Of a stretch of DNA of 64,000 nucleotides, positions 62,074-64,000 are shown in pieces (positions within the stretch are counted from its first letter, which is position 1; every line of letters begins with the position of its first letter). The notes below the pieces were generated by a model. It was not told the origin of the DNA and did no database searches. It worked only from the letters and a program-made list of their open reading frames with translations. Position numbers and translations under genes: made by a program. Origin of the DNA: Flavobacterium flavigenum (GTDB taxonomy: Bacteria; Bacteroidota; Bacteroidia; Flavobacteriales; Flavobacteriaceae); assembly GCF_027111255.2 (NCBI RefSeq), contig NZ_CP114285.2:310001-374000 (forward strand). Reading direction: 5' to 3'.

Positions 62074-63999
62074 ATGAAAAGATTTCGAAAATTACTTTTT
62101 CTGTTTTTAGTGTTTATTCCTCTAATGGAATTATTTGCATGGCCGGGAATGCCATTACCTCCGCTACATATTGAAGGCAAAAATTTAAAGGATCCCTGCG
62201 GAAAAAATGTTTTACTGCATGGCGTTGCCATAACACCCAGTCCCTGGTTTAATGGCTGCTCGTATAATCAGTGCCGTTGGGACAATTATAATGTCCAGGG
62301 TTGTCTAAATTATAATAATGCTGTTATGGATGCACTCACAAATACAAATAACGGATGGAAATTAAATTATATAAGACTTCATATTGATCCTTACTGGACC
62401 AATACACCTGGCTGTTCTGCAGGCGAAAACAACATTTCATGTTTTAACTACAATAGACTGGTAACTTATGTAGATCAGGTTATAATTCCTTTAATCAATC
62501 ATGCAAGAAGCAGAGGTCTCTATGTTGTACTTCGTCCTCCAGGAGTTTGTCCTGAACGAATTGCTTTTGGAGACAACTACCACAATTACTTAAGAACTGT
62601 ATGGCAGTATTTATCCAACCATCCAAATTTAAAGAATGTGGATAATGTTATGTTTGAATTAGCCAATGAGCCTATACAAATACTCGGAACAAATGGAAAT
62701 TGGGGGGCTACTGGCGATGAGCATTTTGCCGCTTTACATAATTTCTTCCAGGATTTAGTAAATAGAATTAGAGCTAATGGTGCCAATAATGTTTGCTGGA
62801 TACCAGGAACAGGATATCAGTCTCATTACCAAGGATATCCAAATCATTTAATAACAGGAGGAAATATAGGCTATGCTGTGCATGTTTATCCAGGATATTG
62901 GGGGGCAAATGCAGAAAATGCCACCAGTTTTAATAATGCCTGGAATGCCAATGTACAACCGATTGCTAATGTAGCACCTATTATGATAACCGAAACAGAT
63001 TGGTCTCCTTCTGGCGATCAAACATGGGGTCAGGGAACGACAAGCGGTTTTGGTCTGAATTTGAAAGGAAGGATTGATGCCACAGGAAATTGCAGTTGGA
63101 ATTTACTTGCTCCTGAAGGATTGATAACAAACGGAGATCCCTATAATGTTACAACCGCTTTCAACAACAGTTGGGAATCTTGCGCTGCACCTGTTAAGCA
63201 ATGGTTCTCTGAATATGCAAACAATAATATACCCTCGCAAAGCTGCAACACTCTAATAAACAATGCTGTTTATGAAATTGAATTTAAAACAAACTCAAAT
63301 AAAGTCCTGGATCTTAAATATGGAACTAATGCAAATGGTACTGTAATTCGTCCTTGGGATAAATCAGGAGCTACAGCACAGCAATGGATTGCTGTTGATG
63401 CAGGTAACGGCTATTGGCGTTTTAAATCAAACGCGAGTTCAACAGGACGTGTAATAGATCTCGAGAGTGCAGACCCAACAAATGGTAAATCGATAAGACT
63501 TTGGGATAGTTATAATAATGATGCTCAAAAATGGCTGGTAACAGATGTTGGCAATGGCTATTATAGTATAAAATCTGCTGTTAATACATCAAAAGGCTGG
63601 GATATATCAAATTGCAATATGGACGGTACAGCAAACCTTCAGCTTTGGGAATATTACGGAACTTCATGTCAATTATTTAAGTTCAATAAAGTAGGAACTA
63701 CTACTGCAAAAACTGCAATTGAGAAAAATACCGCAGCAGATAATATAGAAATTGACACGAATGTCAAAATATATCCTAATCCAGCAACTGGAGGAGAGTT
63801 TAACGTATATTTATCTTCACAATCAGACGAAAATTATTCTTTAGCACTGTACTCAGTTAATGGCGAACAATTATATGAAACAAAAAATCTAAAATCTAAT
63901 ACTAATGAACTCATTAGAGCAAAACTTACAAAGGGTTTATATTTTGTGACGATATATCAAAATTCAGGTACAACTACCAAAAAAATATTAATTGAATAG
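62074..63999 (+). CDS. Secreted GH5 glycosidase with ricin-type lectin domain and T9SS tail
   Basis: The 641-residue enzyme has a signal peptide (ends LMELFAW), a GH5-type (beta/alpha)8 barrel (about 25-390) and a ricin-like trefoil (about 395-545; repeated DLKYGTNANGTVIRPWD and IRLWDSYNNDAQKWLV). A T9SS type A tail lies at about 565-641 (KIYPNPATGGEFNVYLSS). The general-acid Glu is about 199 (MFELANEP) and the nucleophile Glu about 307 (MITETDW). GH5 acts on cellulose, mannan or xyloglucan-type beta-glycans; the choice cannot be made here. The gene ends one base before the window edge and is complete. Confidence 0.9.
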   Translation: MKRFRKLLFLFLVFIPLMELFAWPGMPLPPLHIEGKNLKDPCGKNVLLHGVAITPSPWFNGCSYNQCRWDNYNVQGCLNYNNAVMDALTNTNNGWKLNYIRLHIDPYWTNTPGCSAGENNISCFNYNRLVTYVDQVIIPLINHARSRGLYVVLRPPGVCPERIAFGDNYHNYLRTVWQYLSNHPNLKNVDNVMFELANEPIQILGTNGNWGATGDEHFAALHNFFQDLVNRIRANGANNVCWIPGTGYQSHYQGYPNHLITGGNIGYAVHVYPGYWGANAENATSFNNAWNANVQPIANVAPIMITETDWSPSGDQTWGQGTTSGFGLNLKGRIDATGNCSWNLLAPEGLITNGDPYNVTTAFNNSWESCAAPVKQWFSEYANNNIPSQSCNTLINNAVYEIEFKTNSNKVLDLKYGTNANGTVIRPWDKSGATAQQWIAVDAGNGYWRFKSNASSTGRVIDLESADPTNGKSIRLWDSYNNDAQKWLVTDVGNGYYSIKSAVNTSKGWDISNCNMDGTANLQLWEYYGTSCQLFKFNKVGTTTAKTAIEKNTAADNIEIDTNVKIYPNPATGGEFNVYLSSQSDENYSLALYSVNGEQLYETKNLKSNTNELIRAKLTKGLYFVTIYQNSGTTTKKILIE

Positions 64000-64000
64000 T

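Overview
The window looks like chromosomal DNA of a Flavobacterium or close relative (Bacteroidota). The evidence is AT-rich DNA, SusC/SusD pairs, a hybrid two-component regulator, enzymes ending in type IX secretion (T9SS) sorting domains, tRNA promoters of the Bacteroidota form TTTG-N19-TAnnTTTG, and menaquinone genes. No 16S gene is present, so the genus is an inference.

Region 1 (1-27,833) is a pectin utilisation locus. A GH3 enzyme runs off the left edge. It diverges from a hybrid two-component regulator (882-5219). Then come a lipoprotein, SusC, SusD and a DUF5123/DUF4957-type surface lipoprotein, followed by GH43, GH105, GH28, two very large secreted enzymes (CBM-repeat-CE8 and CBM-repeat-PL1), an alpha/beta esterase, a CE12 acetylesterase and a second CE8. 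Together these can strip methyl and acetyl esters, cut homogalacturonan by lyase and hydrolase action, and process unsaturated and side-chain products. The last gene of the locus, probably a GH2-like or similar glycosidase, survives only as a frameshifted N-terminal stub where an accessory region begins.

Region 2 (about 27,760-46,070) is an accessory island made of nested, decaying mobile DNA. It holds three gene cassettes (28,102-30,480) with integron attC-like ends and no integrase in view. It also holds two VOC-fold proteins, an AraC-type HTH protein, a gene split at an A-AAA-AAA run, a serine recombinase remnant, direct repeats around that whole block, and a two-gene exported module (unknown protein plus HEYGH metallopeptidase) bracketed by a second repeat family. 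IS3 and IS6 remnants, an AraC regulator, an alpha/beta hydrolase lipoprotein, a Crp-like regulator, and a truncated SOS mutagenesis pair (SRAP and DnaE2) complete it. The island ends at a tRNA-Arg whose terminator is nearly duplicated at 34,571.

Region 3 (46,070-58,680) is housekeeping: tRNA-Arg, apt, an exonuclease with a DUF294/CBS protein, an MFS exporter, NDH-2, a GNAT, a DEAD-box helicase, a UPF0173 hydrolase, menA, menB and tRNA-Tyr.

Region 4 (58,680-64,000) begins with an integrase N-terminal stub interrupted by a complete IS21-family element (istA/istB) just downstream of tRNA-Tyr. It ends with a secreted GH5 enzyme carrying a ricin-type lectin domain and a T9SS tail.

The strongest candidates for something new are the integrase-less cassette array with exactly self-complementary cassette ends and the repeat-bracketed exported protein/metallopeptidase pair.
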